A DNA stretch of 64,000 nt from Larkinella soli (GCF_003703975.1 NZ_QTJY01000002.1:558001-622000); one strand, 5' to 3'; numbered from the stretch's first letter, positions 44,830 to 54,572 are shown. The notes: generated from the sequence alone by a model not told the origin. Program-made: numbers and translations.

Positions 44830-45951
44830 ATGCCGTTACTGATGCTTGCCCTCCTGCTGGCCGATCTTCTGTCCGTTGCCTATCCGTTTGTGGCTTATTA
44901 TCTCTGGCGGGAATGGGATCGGTTCCGGGATACCCCATCCGATGATTATGCCCAGCGGTGTTTATGGGGAGCGATCGTCCTTCTGCTCTTCATAGTTCTG
45001 GGAAAATTCCTGATCCGGACCCTCCTGAGCAAAAACCGTAAAGGGGAAGACGATCCCCATCGGTTCAGCAGTGATCAGCAGGATACCCTCGAACGTCCGG
45101 ACGGCAGTTCGATTCATATCGAGTATTTCGGTAAAGCCGACGGACAGCCGATTATCTTCGTGCATGGATGGAATGCGACCCTCCAGGAATGGTATTACCA
45201 GCGCAACCATTTTGAGAAGCAGTACCGGCTGATCCTGATCGATTTGCCCGGCCTGGGCAAATCCACGCGCCCGGCCAACAAGGATTTTTCACTGGACAAC
45301 CTGGCGGCCGCCCTCCAGGCCGTGATCGAACGAACGGGGGTCAGAGAGCCGATCCTGTGGGGGCACAGTATCGGCGGAATGACGATCCTGACGCTGCTGG
45401 CGCAACGGATCGGTGGGCCTCAAAGCGGTATCAAAGGGGTGATTCTGGAGCATACGACGTATACCAACCCCGTTCGGACGATTCTGCTGGACCGGCTGAT
45501 GACGGCCATTCAAAAACCGATTCTGGAGCCGCTGTGTTGGCTGATGATCATCCTCTCCCCCATCCTCTGGATCTCCCGCTGGATGAGTTATCTCAATGGC
45601 AACTCGCTGGTGATGACCCGGCTGCTGACCTTTACCGGCACGCAGACGTCCGGGCAGCTCGACTTTGTCACCCTGCTCTCCACCCTGGCACCTCCCGCCG
45701 TCACCGCACGGGGCGTTTTGGGAATGTTCCGGTATGACGTGACGGAGGCCCTTCCCAAAATTACGGTTCCGGTTCTGATCCTGGCCGCCAATAAAGACCG
45801 GCTGACCAAACCGGTCGCCAGCCGGTTCATGGACCAACACCTGCCCAACTCCAGACTGGTTACGGTGGCGCCGGGAGGACATCAGGGGCTGGTCGAAAGG
45901 CACCGGGAAGTGAATGAGGCTGCCGAACAGTTCATCCGAAGCCTGAAATGA
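44830..45951 (+). CDS. Membrane-anchored alpha/beta hydrolase
   Basis: The 373-residue protein (ATG 44830; a longer in-frame start at 44695 adds a non-conserved stretch) has two N-terminal membrane helices (about 4-24 and 40-60). An alpha/beta hydrolase domain follows, with oxyanion segment FVHGWNAT (about 110), nucleophile elbow WGHSIGGMT (about 180), a late Asp in LAANKDRL and a His in APGGHQGL near the end. A further hydrophobic stretch lies at about 235-250. The catalytic triad appears complete; substrate unknown. Confidence 0.85.
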   Translation: MPLLMLALLLADLLSVAYPFVAYYLWREWDRFRDTPSDDYAQRCLWGAIVLLLFIVLGKFLIRTLLSKNRKGEDDPHRFSSDQQDTLERPDGSSIHIEYFGKADGQPIIFVHGWNATLQEWYYQRNHFEKQYRLILIDLPGLGKSTRPANKDFSLDNLAAALQAVIERTGVREPILWGHSIGGMTILTLLAQRIGGPQSGIKGVILEHTTYTNPVRTILLDRLMTAIQKPILEPLCWLMIILSPILWISRWMSYLNGNSLVMTRLLTFTGTQTSGQLDFVTLLSTLAPPAVTARGVLGMFRYDVTEALPKITVPVLILAANKDRLTKPVASRFMDQHLPNSRLVTVAPGGHQGLVERHREVNEAAEQFIRSLK

Positions 45952-46055
45952 CGGCGAAATCCGCCCTAAAGCCCTTGTTTTTAAGGAAGATCTAACCTTA
46001 AGTGGTTGTTTTGGAAAGCGTTTTTGCCCTTCCGGGCGGTTTTGGCATCCTGTTG

Positions 46056-46158
46056 ACCACCCCCCAGCCCCCTCCTTGCTAAGGAGGGGGTGGCTCCGCA
46101 GGGCTTGAATCGGGCAGCGCTCTCCCCCTCCTTAGCAAGGAGGGGGCTGGGGGGTGGT
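46056..46158. repeat. GC-rich palindromic intergenic element, copy C (long form)
   Basis: It has the same organisation as copy A at 9999: outer inverted ends (ACCACCCCCCAGCCCCC and complement), two inner CCCCCTCC/GGAGGGGG hairpins and the shared inner word GGGTGGCTCCGCAGG (copy A has one base different). Paired G-to-A/C-to-T changes in both outer arms preserve the stem. Confidence 0.9.
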
Positions 46159-46211
46159 CTGCCGTATGAATGGGGGAGAAAGAAGTGTTACGACTTGGGA
46201 ACGTCCGGTGG

Positions 46212-46655
46212 TCAGGCCGCCGGTCTTCCGCTTTTCTGAAAGGGGTTGGCTTCGACGTCGAACGCGCAGAGCTGGGTCAGGGTCTCCCGGATGGCCGTCA
46301 GGTTCATCGGTTTGAGCAGAAAGGAGCAGGCGCCTAATCGGTAGCTTTCCTGCTCGGATTCGGAGTCGACCCGGTTCGTCATCATCACGACCGGAACCGA
46401 TTGCCACTCGGGCAGCATTTTCAGCCGACGGAGCGTTTGAAATCCGTCCATCCGGGGCATATCGATGTCCAGCACGATCAGCCGGGGCCTGTTCCCTTCA
46501 GCCGGAACCGATGATTCGATTTCGTCGATCAGGTCCTGACCGTCGGTGAAGAACCGAATCGGAATCTGGGGAAAGGACCGGCCGGCAACCTGACGGATCA
46601 GGAAAAGGTAATCCGCCGAGTCATCAACGAAAAAAATCAGTGGTGGTACCGTCAT
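46212..46655 (-). CDS. Stand-alone response regulator downstream of the CheB/CheR hybrid kinase
   Basis: The 147-residue receiver has FFVDDSADYLFL (about 8-19), phospho-acceptor Asp in VLDIDMPRMDGF (about 62), MMTNRVDSES and LLKPMNL. ATG 46655 is chosen; another in-frame ATG at 46673 would add six residues. It follows the giant hybrid kinase by 66 bases on the same strand and is its most likely phospho-acceptor. Confidence 0.9.
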   Translation of the reverse strand: MTVPPLIFFVDDSADYLFLIRQVAGRSFPQIPIRFFTDGQDLIDEIESSVPAEGNRPRLIVLDIDMPRMDGFQTLRRLKMLPEWQSVPVVMMTNRVDSESEQESYRLGACSFLLKPMNLTAIRETLTQLCAFDVEANPFQKSGRPAA

Positions 46656-46721
46656 CGACTGGGATGGAAACATTACTATATCAAACGATATCCGGGGCCG
46701 GAATCAGTTGATTTCCGCATT

Positions 46722-49700
46722 TTATGAGGGAATGGTCTCTTCGAACCGCACCTCGAACCGGGTTCCCTTTTCGGCCTCACTTTCAACGGTTAAGGTGGCT
46801 CCCAGCAGCACACAAAGCCGCCTGACGATCGACAGGCCGATGCCCTCGCCCCCGGACCGGCCGGGCAGGCTCCCCGTGGCGGAATCGGCAGGCAGCTGCC
46901 CCCGGAGCTGACGAACCAGAGACTCCGACAAACCCGGTCCGGTGTCGGTAACGCTGAACTGCCAGCCGGTATCCAGCCGCTGCCAGGCCAGCGTCACTCC
47001 CCCGGTCTGCGTGTATTTCAGGGCGTTCAGCAGCAGGTTCTGGGCGATTCGCCGGACCTGCAACGGATCACTTTCTATTTCCAGGTCGGACGGCCCCGCG
47101 GCCTGAAGCGACAGCCCGCGTTCCTGAGCCATGGCCTGCGCGCCGGCTGCCAGGTCTTCCAGCAGCAGGGCGGGATTGAAGCGGCTGAGATGCAGGATTT
47201 CCTGCCCCGCTTCCAGACGGGCCAGATCCAGCAGATTGGTCATCAACTGGGTCATCATCTGAATATTACGACGAATCATCTGAAGCATCTGGCTGCGTTC
47301 GGCTTCACTGCCGGCCAGTCCCAGCAGCTGGGTTGCGGAGGCAATCACCCCCACGTGCCCCCGTAAATCATGCGAGGCCGACCGCAGCACTTCGCCCCGC
47401 TCCTGCAGTGAATTGCGCAGCTCAGCCAGCGTATGGGCGCTCCGGCTCGCCTGCTCAAGCTCCGCCAGCCAGTACTGCTGCTGGGTCTGGGCCTGTTTGA
47501 GATCGGTAATATCCAGCCCCGTCAGCACCAGCCCGTCATCCTGGCGGGTGACGGCCACCGCCAGCCAGCGCTCCTGACCGCCAGAATTCAGTCGTTTCTC
47601 CTCGTAGCGGGCCTGCCGCGAATGATAGACCTCCCGCAGATCATCCAGCGTCTTTTCGTCCCAGAGCATCGTACTTAAGCGCTCCGCCGACTGGCCCAGT
47701 AACCGGTTCAGGGGCAGATCGAAGAATTCGGCCAGCTTCTGGTTTCCGACCGCCAGTGTGAAGTCAATGATCCGATCGGGGTCGTCTTCGGCGTGGACGG
47801 TTTTGAGCAGGCCGATGGAGGCCGGTGACGCATCCAGAACGGCCTGGATGTTTACGGCGGTATCCCGGATGCGGTCCTGCGCCCGCACCTGTTCGGTGAT
47901 GTCCCAGTCGATACCCAGCACCCGCCCTGGGGCTCCGGTGTCATCCGGCAACACCACCCCCTTGATTCTGAGGACTCTTACACCGCCATTAACGCGAATT
48001 CGCAGGGTTTCCTCCAAGGGACCGGGCCCCTCCCGAAGCCGCGCCTGGATCCGCCGGGCCACCTCCCGGTCCGATTCCAGGGCGAAGGCCTCGTAGATCT
48101 CCGGCGTGATCACTGCGTCGGCTTCCAGTCCAAACAGCTGGTACATGCCTTCCGACCAGGAAAACCGTCCGTCCGTCCGGTCGTATTCCCAGCTTCCGGT
48201 TCGGGCGAGCGTTTCGGTCTGCTGCTGGAGGATCAGGTTCTTGAGGGCTTCGGCCTGTTCGGCCCGTTTCCGCTCGGTGATGTCCCGGGCGATGGTGGAA
48301 ACGCCGATCACCTGCCCTTCGGCGTTTCGGACCGGCGACAGCACGATTTCCAGCACGATCTGGCGGCCCCCTTTGTTGACCCGAACCGTATCGAACCGCT
48401 CCACCTTCCGGGAGTGTTTGATCTTGTCGATGTCGCCCAGCACTTCGGCCAGGTCCGCAGGCAGCGTCAGCATCGTCAGCGGCTGACCGACGGCTTCCGC
48501 TGCCGTGTAGCCATACAGGGCTTCGGCGGCCTGGTTCCAGCTGGTGATGATGCTTTCGAAATTGACCGTCACCACCGAGTCCTGCGACGATTCGACGATC
48601 GAGGCCAGAAAGTACCGGGCTTCCTGGGCCGCGCGGCTGTCGGTCAGATCCCGCAGGATTTTTACGAAGCCGACCATCTGGCCGGCGGCATCGTGCAGGG
48701 GCGACACCGACCCGGAGGCCCAGAAGCGCCGGCCGTCCTTCCGCAGGTGCCACCGCTCGTTCCGGGTGCGGCCCTGCCGCCGGATATTCTCCACTTCGCG
48801 TTCGGGTTCGCTCTGCTCCCGGTCTTCGGCAGTAAAGAGGATATCCCCGGATTGCCCCAGGATTTCCTCTTCCGTATAGCCGATCATGGCCTGCGCCCCC
48901 GGGCTCCAGCCGGTAATGTGACGCTGGAGGTCGAGCGTCAGAATGGCGTAGTCTTTGGCGCTCTCGAACACCAGCCGCATCCGTTCTTCCGACAGGCGGA
49001 CGGCTTCTTCGGCGGCTTTTCGCCGGGTAATGTCGACGAAGGTAATGATGATGCCGTTGATGCGGTCGTCGGCCGTGCGGTAGGGCAGCAGCCGCATCAG
49101 GAACACCCGGCCGTCGGTGGTCCGGACCTCCCGTTCCACCGGCAGCAGCGACTGGGCCACCGCCTGGGCGTCCTCCAGCAGGGACGTATACTCCAGCCGG
49201 CTGGTGATGTCGCTCAGCGGCCGGCCGGTATCAGCCGGAATCAGGTTGAAGATCGTGCGGACGGCCGGCGTGAAGAGGTTGATGCGGAACCCGCGGTCGA
49301 GGAACAGCGTGGCCAGGTCGGCGGAGTTGATCAGGTTCTGGAAGTTGTTGCTGGTCAGTGAGATTTCCTCCACCTTCACTTTCAGTTCCTGATTGACCGT
49401 CGTCAGTTCCTCGTTGATCGACTGCAGTTCTTCCTTGCTGGTCTCCAGTTCCTCGGCCGCCGAGCGCAGCTCCTCGTTCATGGCCTGCAGCTCTTCGTTG
49501 GAAGCCTTCAGTTCTTCGGCCTGTGCTTCGTGGTGTTCGTTGGAGTGGAACAGCTGAGCTTTCAGGCGGATCAGTTCTTCTTCCAGCTGCCGCGCGAGCG
49601 GTTCTTCGGAGGTGAGAATGCTGCCGGGCCGGCTGCTTTCCTGGTCGGTCGTCTCGAAGAGCACCAGCACGAACCCCCGGGCCGGGTCGCTTTCCTGCAT

Positions 49701-51560
49701 CACCGGCCGGACGTGGATCGTGAGCGTTTCGGTCTTTTCACCCACGCGCAGCTGCAGGTTCCGGGCTTCGACGTTGGTCTGCCGCTGGGTCGCCTGATAA
49801 AGCGCCGTGCGCAGTTCCAGGCGCAGTTCGGGCCGGATCAGCTTCAGCAGGTTTTTCGAGGGCTCGCCCCCGGCCACGGCCAGATAGCGCCCGGCCCGCT
49901 CCGACAGGTGCAGGATGTCATATTCTTCATTGACGATAATCGAAGGGGGAGCGTATTGTTCCAGCAACTGCTGGTGTAACTCACCGAAGTGCTTCCTGCT
50001 CTCCCGGGAGGGCAGCCGTTCCTCCTGAGGCAGTGCGGGTGACCGTTGTTTCTCGGGGGCGGTCGGCGGGGGAGTTCCCTGCAGGGGATAAGAGCGGGAC
50101 GCCACCGGGCGTCCCTGGTAGAGGTGGTGTTCGCGGCTGACGGCGGCAAACAGATCCCCCGCCCCGTCGGGGGTTTCCGACAGCCCCAGCATCAGGTAGC
50201 CTCCCGGCTTGAGGGCGAAGTGGAACGTCTCCATGACCCGCTCCTGGGCCGTGTGGTTGAGGTAGATCAGCAGATTGCGGCAACTCACCAGGTCCAGCTT
50301 CGAGAAGGGCGGATCGGTCAGCACGTTATGATGGGCAAACAGGATCATCTCCCGAATCTCGCGCCGGATGTAGTAATCGTCGCCCTCCCGGGTAAAGAAG
50401 CGGTTCAGCCGCTCGGGGGATACATCGGCCGCGTCGTTGAGGGTATAGCGGCCTTCCCGGGCGGTAGCGACGGCGGCTTCATCGATGTCGGTGGCGAAAA
50501 TCTGCACCCGGGGTGCATCGGTACTGTCGAGGGTGTATTCGGCCAGAAGCATGGCCAGCGAGTAGGCTTCTTCCCCGGTGGCGCAGCCCGCCACCCAGAC
50601 CCGGAGGGTATCGTCCGCTTTTTTTCCGGCCAGCAGTCCGGGGAGCACCTTCTGCTCCAGGGAGAGGAAGGCGTTTCCGTCGCGGAAAAAGTTGGTGACC
50701 GAGATCAGAAGGTCTTTCAGCAGCGCCTGAATTTCCTCGGGATGCTCGCGCAGGTAAGCCGCGTAGGCGGGCAGATGGGACAGGTTGCGGACGTTGATGC
50801 GTCGCTCCAGCCGACGCATCAGGGTGGGGCGCTTGTAGTTGGAAAAGTCGTGGCCGGTGCGCAGGCGCAGCTGCGTGAAAATCTCCCGAAGGGCCTGCTG
50901 CTGGTCTTCGGTGCGGGTCTCATTTTCCACCGGAATCTCGACCCGGCCCAGGCTTAGGCGGTAGGCGATGAGCCGGGCCGGCAACTCGGCCACCGGCAGA
51001 ATTTCATCCACCAGGTTGGTGGCAATGGCGTGGCGGGGCATCTCCGGAAAGGAGGCCTCGCGGGGATTCTGCACAAAGGCCGCCCCGCCGTTCTCCTTGA
51101 TCCGTTTGAGTCCCATCGAGCCGTTGGCTCCCGTGCCGGTCAGGATCACGGCCACCGCCCGGGGGCCATGGGAATCGGCCAGCGTCCGGAAGAAAATATC
51201 GACCGGCGCCCGGCGCTCCTCCGGGCGCGTACTGGGCAGAACGGTAAGTTGCCCCTCCTGCATCTCCAGGTGCCGGTTGGGCGGCACCACGTAGACGTGA
51301 TTGGGAAGGACCGGGACGGTTTCCGTTACCTGAATCACCGGGATGCCTGCAACGCCCTGAAGGATCTGAGCGAGCTGACTGTCGTAATCGGGTGACAGAT
51401 GCAGAATCACGATGTAGGCCAGGCCGGAATTATCGGGCACATTCTCAAAAAAAACCCTTAGTGCTTCAACGCCACCCGCCGAGGCACCGATGCCTACGAT
51501 CAGGCGCTCATCCTGGCCGGACGGTGGAGAGGATGGAATCGTTGGCGGCTTCTTGTCCAT
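46722..51560 (-). CDS. CheB-CheR-PAS hybrid sensor histidine kinase
   Basis: The 1612-residue protein contains, in order: a CheB-like methylesterase domain (about 18-200); a CheR methyltransferase domain (about 225-480) with SAM motif VWVAGCATGEEAYSLAM; a long coiled coil of EEL repeats (about 660-750); four or five PAS/PAC domains (about 750-1330); and a histidine kinase with His in SASHDLRGH, N-box NLLLNALKYT and G boxes DTGPGL and GEGIGLSIV. In the CheB part Ser27 and His54 are in place, but the expected catalytic Asp is Asn (GTGANG, residue 146). It likely links sensing to phosphotransfer to the receiver encoded downstream. Confidence 0.92.
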   Translation of the reverse strand: MDKKPPTIPSSPPSGQDERLIVGIGASAGGVEALRVFFENVPDNSGLAYIVILHLSPDYDSQLAQILQGVAGIPVIQVTETVPVLPNHVYVVPPNRHLEMQEGQLTVLPSTRPEERRAPVDIFFRTLADSHGPRAVAVILTGTGANGSMGLKRIKENGGAAFVQNPREASFPEMPRHAIATNLVDEILPVAELPARLIAYRLSLGRVEIPVENETRTEDQQQALREIFTQLRLRTGHDFSNYKRPTLMRRLERRINVRNLSHLPAYAAYLREHPEEIQALLKDLLISVTNFFRDGNAFLSLEQKVLPGLLAGKKADDTLRVWVAGCATGEEAYSLAMLLAEYTLDSTDAPRVQIFATDIDEAAVATAREGRYTLNDAADVSPERLNRFFTREGDDYYIRREIREMILFAHHNVLTDPPFSKLDLVSCRNLLIYLNHTAQERVMETFHFALKPGGYLMLGLSETPDGAGDLFAAVSREHHLYQGRPVASRSYPLQGTPPPTAPEKQRSPALPQEERLPSRESRKHFGELHQQLLEQYAPPSIIVNEEYDILHLSERAGRYLAVAGGEPSKNLLKLIRPELRLELRTALYQATQRQTNVEARNLQLRVGEKTETLTIHVRPVMQESDPARGFVLVLFETTDQESSRPGSILTSEEPLARQLEEELIRLKAQLFHSNEHHEAQAEELKASNEELQAMNEELRSAAEELETSKEELQSINEELTTVNQELKVKVEEISLTSNNFQNLINSADLATLFLDRGFRINLFTPAVRTIFNLIPADTGRPLSDITSRLEYTSLLEDAQAVAQSLLPVEREVRTTDGRVFLMRLLPYRTADDRINGIIITFVDITRRKAAEEAVRLSEERMRLVFESAKDYAILTLDLQRHITGWSPGAQAMIGYTEEEILGQSGDILFTAEDREQSEPEREVENIRRQGRTRNERWHLRKDGRRFWASGSVSPLHDAAGQMVGFVKILRDLTDSRAAQEARYFLASIVESSQDSVVTVNFESIITSWNQAAEALYGYTAAEAVGQPLTMLTLPADLAEVLGDIDKIKHSRKVERFDTVRVNKGGRQIVLEIVLSPVRNAEGQVIGVSTIARDITERKRAEQAEALKNLILQQQTETLARTGSWEYDRTDGRFSWSEGMYQLFGLEADAVITPEIYEAFALESDREVARRIQARLREGPGPLEETLRIRVNGGVRVLRIKGVVLPDDTGAPGRVLGIDWDITEQVRAQDRIRDTAVNIQAVLDASPASIGLLKTVHAEDDPDRIIDFTLAVGNQKLAEFFDLPLNRLLGQSAERLSTMLWDEKTLDDLREVYHSRQARYEEKRLNSGGQERWLAVAVTRQDDGLVLTGLDITDLKQAQTQQQYWLAELEQASRSAHTLAELRNSLQERGEVLRSASHDLRGHVGVIASATQLLGLAGSEAERSQMLQMIRRNIQMMTQLMTNLLDLARLEAGQEILHLSRFNPALLLEDLAAGAQAMAQERGLSLQAAGPSDLEIESDPLQVRRIAQNLLLNALKYTQTGGVTLAWQRLDTGWQFSVTDTGPGLSESLVRQLRGQLPADSATGSLPGRSGGEGIGLSIVRRLCVLLGATLTVESEAEKGTRFEVRFEETIPS

Positions 51561-52000
51561 GGACGGCGTTGTCAGGTTTCGGCATGCTCCCAGGAAGCAT
51601 GGGTGGATGGAATAATAAGACGGGGCGCGTTTTTCATTCCGGACCAATAGTCCGGATCAGCTTCCGTTCCGGCAGCCGACCAAGTTACGAGGAAATGAAT
51701 TAACCATGACGCTGCCTGAAAGTTCGGGGTCGAAAACCTGCGGTCGCCGGACCATCCGCAGCCCCGCTGCCGGAGCCTACCTGCGGCCCGGCCTCCCCTG
51801 GGTGCTAAGGGTTTCGGCAGCAATTATATACTTAAAAATATTTTTGGAGAAGCGGCCCCAAACTATAATCTATTTAAACAATAGACAAAACCTCCTGTTT
51901 AATAATTGTTAAACAGCCCTCATTATCAGATGAGGTGGGGCAGGAATGAAGAGCAAAGGGATACTCATCACCATTTTATGGACTAAACACATTCTACGTT
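51561..52000. other. Intergenic region with AT-rich palindrome
   Basis: No gene is recognised in these 440 bases between divergent genes. The right half is AT-rich and contains the perfect inverted repeat TGTTTAA-TAATTG-TTAAACA (51896-51915), a possible operator for the membrane protein that follows. Confidence 0.45.
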
Positions 52001-53074
52001 ATGGAACGTACACTGAACTATCAAGAGCCGCCTGTAAATCGGCTGAATTTTTTGCAAAGGATTTCCTGGAGTGCCGTGTTTGCCGGCGTATTACTGGCAA
52101 TTGTCGTTCAAATGCTGTTAACGCTGCTGGGCATCGGCATTGGCCTGGGAACGATCGATCCCCTGGAGGAACAAAACCCGGCGGCCGGGTTAGGGACCGG
52201 TACCGCGATCTGGTATATCCTGTCCAGTCTGCTCTCCCTGTTCCTGGGGGGCTGGGTGGCCGGAAGGCTGGCCGGTACTCCCCGGACGTTCGATGGGGTG
52301 ATTCACGGGGTTTTAACCTGGTGTCTGGTCACTCTGCTGACGATCTACTTCCTGACCACCACCATCGGCAGCATCATTGGCGGAGCCGGCCGGCTGGTCG
52401 GCCGGGTGGTTCGTACGGCCGGGTCGGCCGTTTCTTCGGCCGCTCCCGGGATAAAGGACGCCGTGCAGGACCAATTGCAGGCCAACGGGGTGAACCTGGA
52501 CGACCTGGACCTGGGCGATCTGAAAAATGAGGTAAATCAGGTGCTCCGGCAGACCGGCGATCCCGCCCTGCGGCCGGAAGCGCTGGAAAGAAAAGCCGAT
52601 CAGGCCGCTGACCAGGCCCGGAATTCAGCCGGTCAGGCAGCCTCCAATCCTCAGTCAGCCGATGATCTGGCCGGTGGAATGTTTAACCGGCTGTTCCGTC
52701 AGGGCCAGAGCACGGTGCAGCAGGTGGACCGTCAGGATGCGGTCAATGTCGTCATGAAGCGCACGGGTAAGAGCCGGGCCGAGGCCGAAAAAACCGTCGA
52801 CAACTGGATCAGCACCTATCAGCAGGCTCGGGTCAAGTTCGACCAGACCAAACAGCAGGCCGAAGCCAAAACCCGGCAAGTGGCCGACGATGCCGCCAAC
52901 GCAGCCTCCAAAGCAGCGATTTTCGGATTCCTCGGCCTGTTGATCGGCGTCGCATCGGCCGGCTTCGGTGCCAAGCTTGGAACCGACTCCAAAGATAATT
53001 ACAGCTCTTATGACCGCCCGGTGGAGGATAAGGACGGTCGGGTTGAATCCTCTTCGAGAAATCGGACGCATTGA
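52001..53074 (+). CDS. PhnA-like (YrzE-type) membrane protein
   Basis: The 357-residue protein has two or three N-terminal membrane segments (about 22-45, 66-85 and 100-130) with glycine-rich GGWVAGRLAGTPR. A long soluble helical region rich in Ala/Gln/Asp (about 145-305) follows, including RTGKSRAEAEKTVDNWISTYQQA, and a last membrane helix (about 308-328). Similar proteins are annotated PhnA-like or stress-related membrane proteins without known function. It is monocistronic, with a strong terminator. Confidence 0.75.
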   Translation: MERTLNYQEPPVNRLNFLQRISWSAVFAGVLLAIVVQMLLTLLGIGIGLGTIDPLEEQNPAAGLGTGTAIWYILSSLLSLFLGGWVAGRLAGTPRTFDGVIHGVLTWCLVTLLTIYFLTTTIGSIIGGAGRLVGRVVRTAGSAVSSAAPGIKDAVQDQLQANGVNLDDLDLGDLKNEVNQVLRQTGDPALRPEALERKADQAADQARNSAGQAASNPQSADDLAGGMFNRLFRQGQSTVQQVDRQDAVNVVMKRTGKSRAEAEKTVDNWISTYQQARVKFDQTKQQAEAKTRQVADDAANAASKAAIFGFLGLLIGVASAGFGAKLGTDSKDNYSSYDRPVEDKDGRVESSSRNRTH

Positions 53075-53117
53075 TTTTCGTTCATCCGGACGAACAAAGA
53101 AGCTTTTGTATCCCTAA

Positions 53118-53152
53118 ATAAAAAGCAGCGGAGCGATACCGCTGCTTTTTAT
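53118..53152 (+). terminator. Rho-independent terminator
   Basis: ATAAAAAGCAGCGG and CCGCTGCTTTTTAT form a perfect 14-bp stem around a 7-base loop, 43 bases after the stop. Confidence 0.9.
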
Positions 53153-53345
53153 TTGGAGGGTCCGGCCGGTCCGCTCCGGGCCGTTGCCTCATTATCTCAG
53201 GATCCCTTACGTATTTGTCGCTAATTGCTTATTTTTATTTAATCAGGCACAGTCCACGCTGTGAGCTAACTCCTCTCTGCGCTCCTTTGAGTCGGCCCGC
53301 TTTTCTGTTTTCCCTCCGAACGGTCATGTCCCTTCCCTCTATACG

Positions 53346-53816
53346 ATGACTACCGCATTGAAAATGAAGAAGGTCTGGCGGGTGCTGGTGATCGAAGACA
53401 ACCCGGATCACTGGTGGCTGATCCGGCAAGCCCTTGAGAACAACCTGTCCGGGGTCGAGCCGATCTGGACTTCCAATCCGTTAACCACCATCGCCTATCT
53501 GGAAGAGTGTGCCGCCTGCCGGCGACGGTATCCTCATCTGATCCTGCTGGATCTGTATCTGCCTGACCGCGAAGCGGGTATGACAATGCTCCGGACGCTT
53601 CGGCAGCTGCCCTCCGCCATCCAGCCGATTCCCATCGTGGTGCTGAGCCATTCCGATCGGATCGAGGATATCCGCGAATCGTATGCGCTGGGCGCCAACT
53701 CCTACATTGTAAAGCCCCTGAATGATCAGGGGTGGCAATCCCACGTCCAGGCCATAACGGATTACTGGTGGCAGTCGGCGATCATTCCGGGGATCGATCC
53801 CGATCATGGCCGTTAA
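53346..53816 (+). CDS. Stand-alone response regulator
   Basis: The 156-residue receiver has VLVIEDNPDHWWLIRQAL (about 13-30), phospho-acceptor Asp in LILLDLYLPD (about 66), LSHSDR and IVKPLND. The Cys-rich insert ECAACRRRY just before the phosphorylation strand is unlike its paralogs. It is the only rightward receiver gene in the window and has no adjacent kinase. Confidence 0.88.
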   Translation: MTTALKMKKVWRVLVIEDNPDHWWLIRQALENNLSGVEPIWTSNPLTTIAYLEECAACRRRYPHLILLDLYLPDREAGMTMLRTLRQLPSAIQPIPIVVLSHSDRIEDIRESYALGANSYIVKPLNDQGWQSHVQAITDYWWQSAIIPGIDPDHGR

Positions 53817-53852
53817 AGGAACCGGCCGGGCGTCTCCTGCGGGGAGCAGGAA

Positions 53853-54278
53853 TCAGAGCCAGGAGTTGGGATGAAGGCAACTTTTCCAGTACTCAATGAT
53901 GCATTGCAGCTGTTGTTTGAGGCCGGAATAACTGGTCGATTTTATAAAGAACCCCTGAACGGTGGCGTCATAGGCCGCCTGAACCATTGGCCGGTCGGCC
54001 GCAGTGGTCAGGTAAATGAACGGAATGGCTTTGCGCCTTAAATACTCACTGGCCTGAATGCGTCTTCGGAACTCGATCCCATCCATCACGGGCATATTGA
54101 CGTCACTCAGGATGATAAACGGCTGCTCCTCCGTCGTCTCCAGATACTGAATCGCTTCCAGGCCGTTGGTCAGGCAGTGTAAGGGATTAGGGATGTTCAA
54201 CTGCTTCAGCAACAGTTCGACCAAATGCTGATCGTCAGCATCATCATCGACTAATACAATCGGTCCTTTGATCGACAT
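53853..54278 (-). CDS. Stand-alone response regulator
   Basis: The 141-residue receiver has IVLVDDDADDQHLV (about 7-20), phospho-acceptor Asp in ILSDVNMPVMDG (about 61), YLTTAADR and FFIKSTSY, where Ser replaces the Pro that usually follows the conserved Lys. ATG 54278 is supported by a complete promoter (TTTG, 20 bases, TATTTTTG) ending 30 bases upstream. Confidence 0.9.
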   Translation of the reverse strand: MSIKGPIVLVDDDADDQHLVELLLKQLNIPNPLHCLTNGLEAIQYLETTEEQPFIILSDVNMPVMDGIEFRRRIQASEYLRRKAIPFIYLTTAADRPMVQAAYDATVQGFFIKSTSYSGLKQQLQCIIEYWKSCLHPNSWL

Positions 54279-54307
54279 GGCCTTGGGTACGGTGAATGAA
54301 AAAGTCC

Positions 54308-54339
54308 CAAAAATAAAATTTGAACGGGTCCCCAACAAA
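54308..54339 (-). promoter_or_regulatory. Complete Bacteroidota promoter (-33 and -7)
   Basis: On the minus strand TTTG (54336-54339) is followed after 20 bases by TATTTTTG (54308-54315), an exact TAnnTTTG. It is the only promoter in the window with both boxes clear, serving the receiver at 53853. Confidence 0.65.
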
Positions 54340-54541
54340 TGAAATTTTGACCAGTCATCCCCCTGCCGGAAATAGACGGAACAAACCGGACACGGCCCGG
54401 CGCCGGGAATTCGAACCTCATTTCCGGCACAATTTATGCTGTAAACCGCTAAGGACAATCAGACTGAAAGTTGCGTACCTCCCGGTCTGCCGGTGCCCAC
54501 CGATACCCCGTATTTTGGATAACTTTTTGATCGAATAAAAT

Positions 54542-54572
54542 AAAAAAAGCCGGGGTCCAGTGGATCCCGGCT
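54542..54572 (-). terminator. Rho-independent terminator
   Basis: On the minus strand AGCCGGGATCCA-C-TGGACCCCGGCT (one mismatched or wobble pair) is followed by TTTTTTT. Confidence 0.7.

Noticed and set aside
9999-46158. CRISPR array or IS element suggested by repeated GC-rich sequences
   Set aside because: The copies are isolated, not regularly spaced, have no spacers and encode no transposase.
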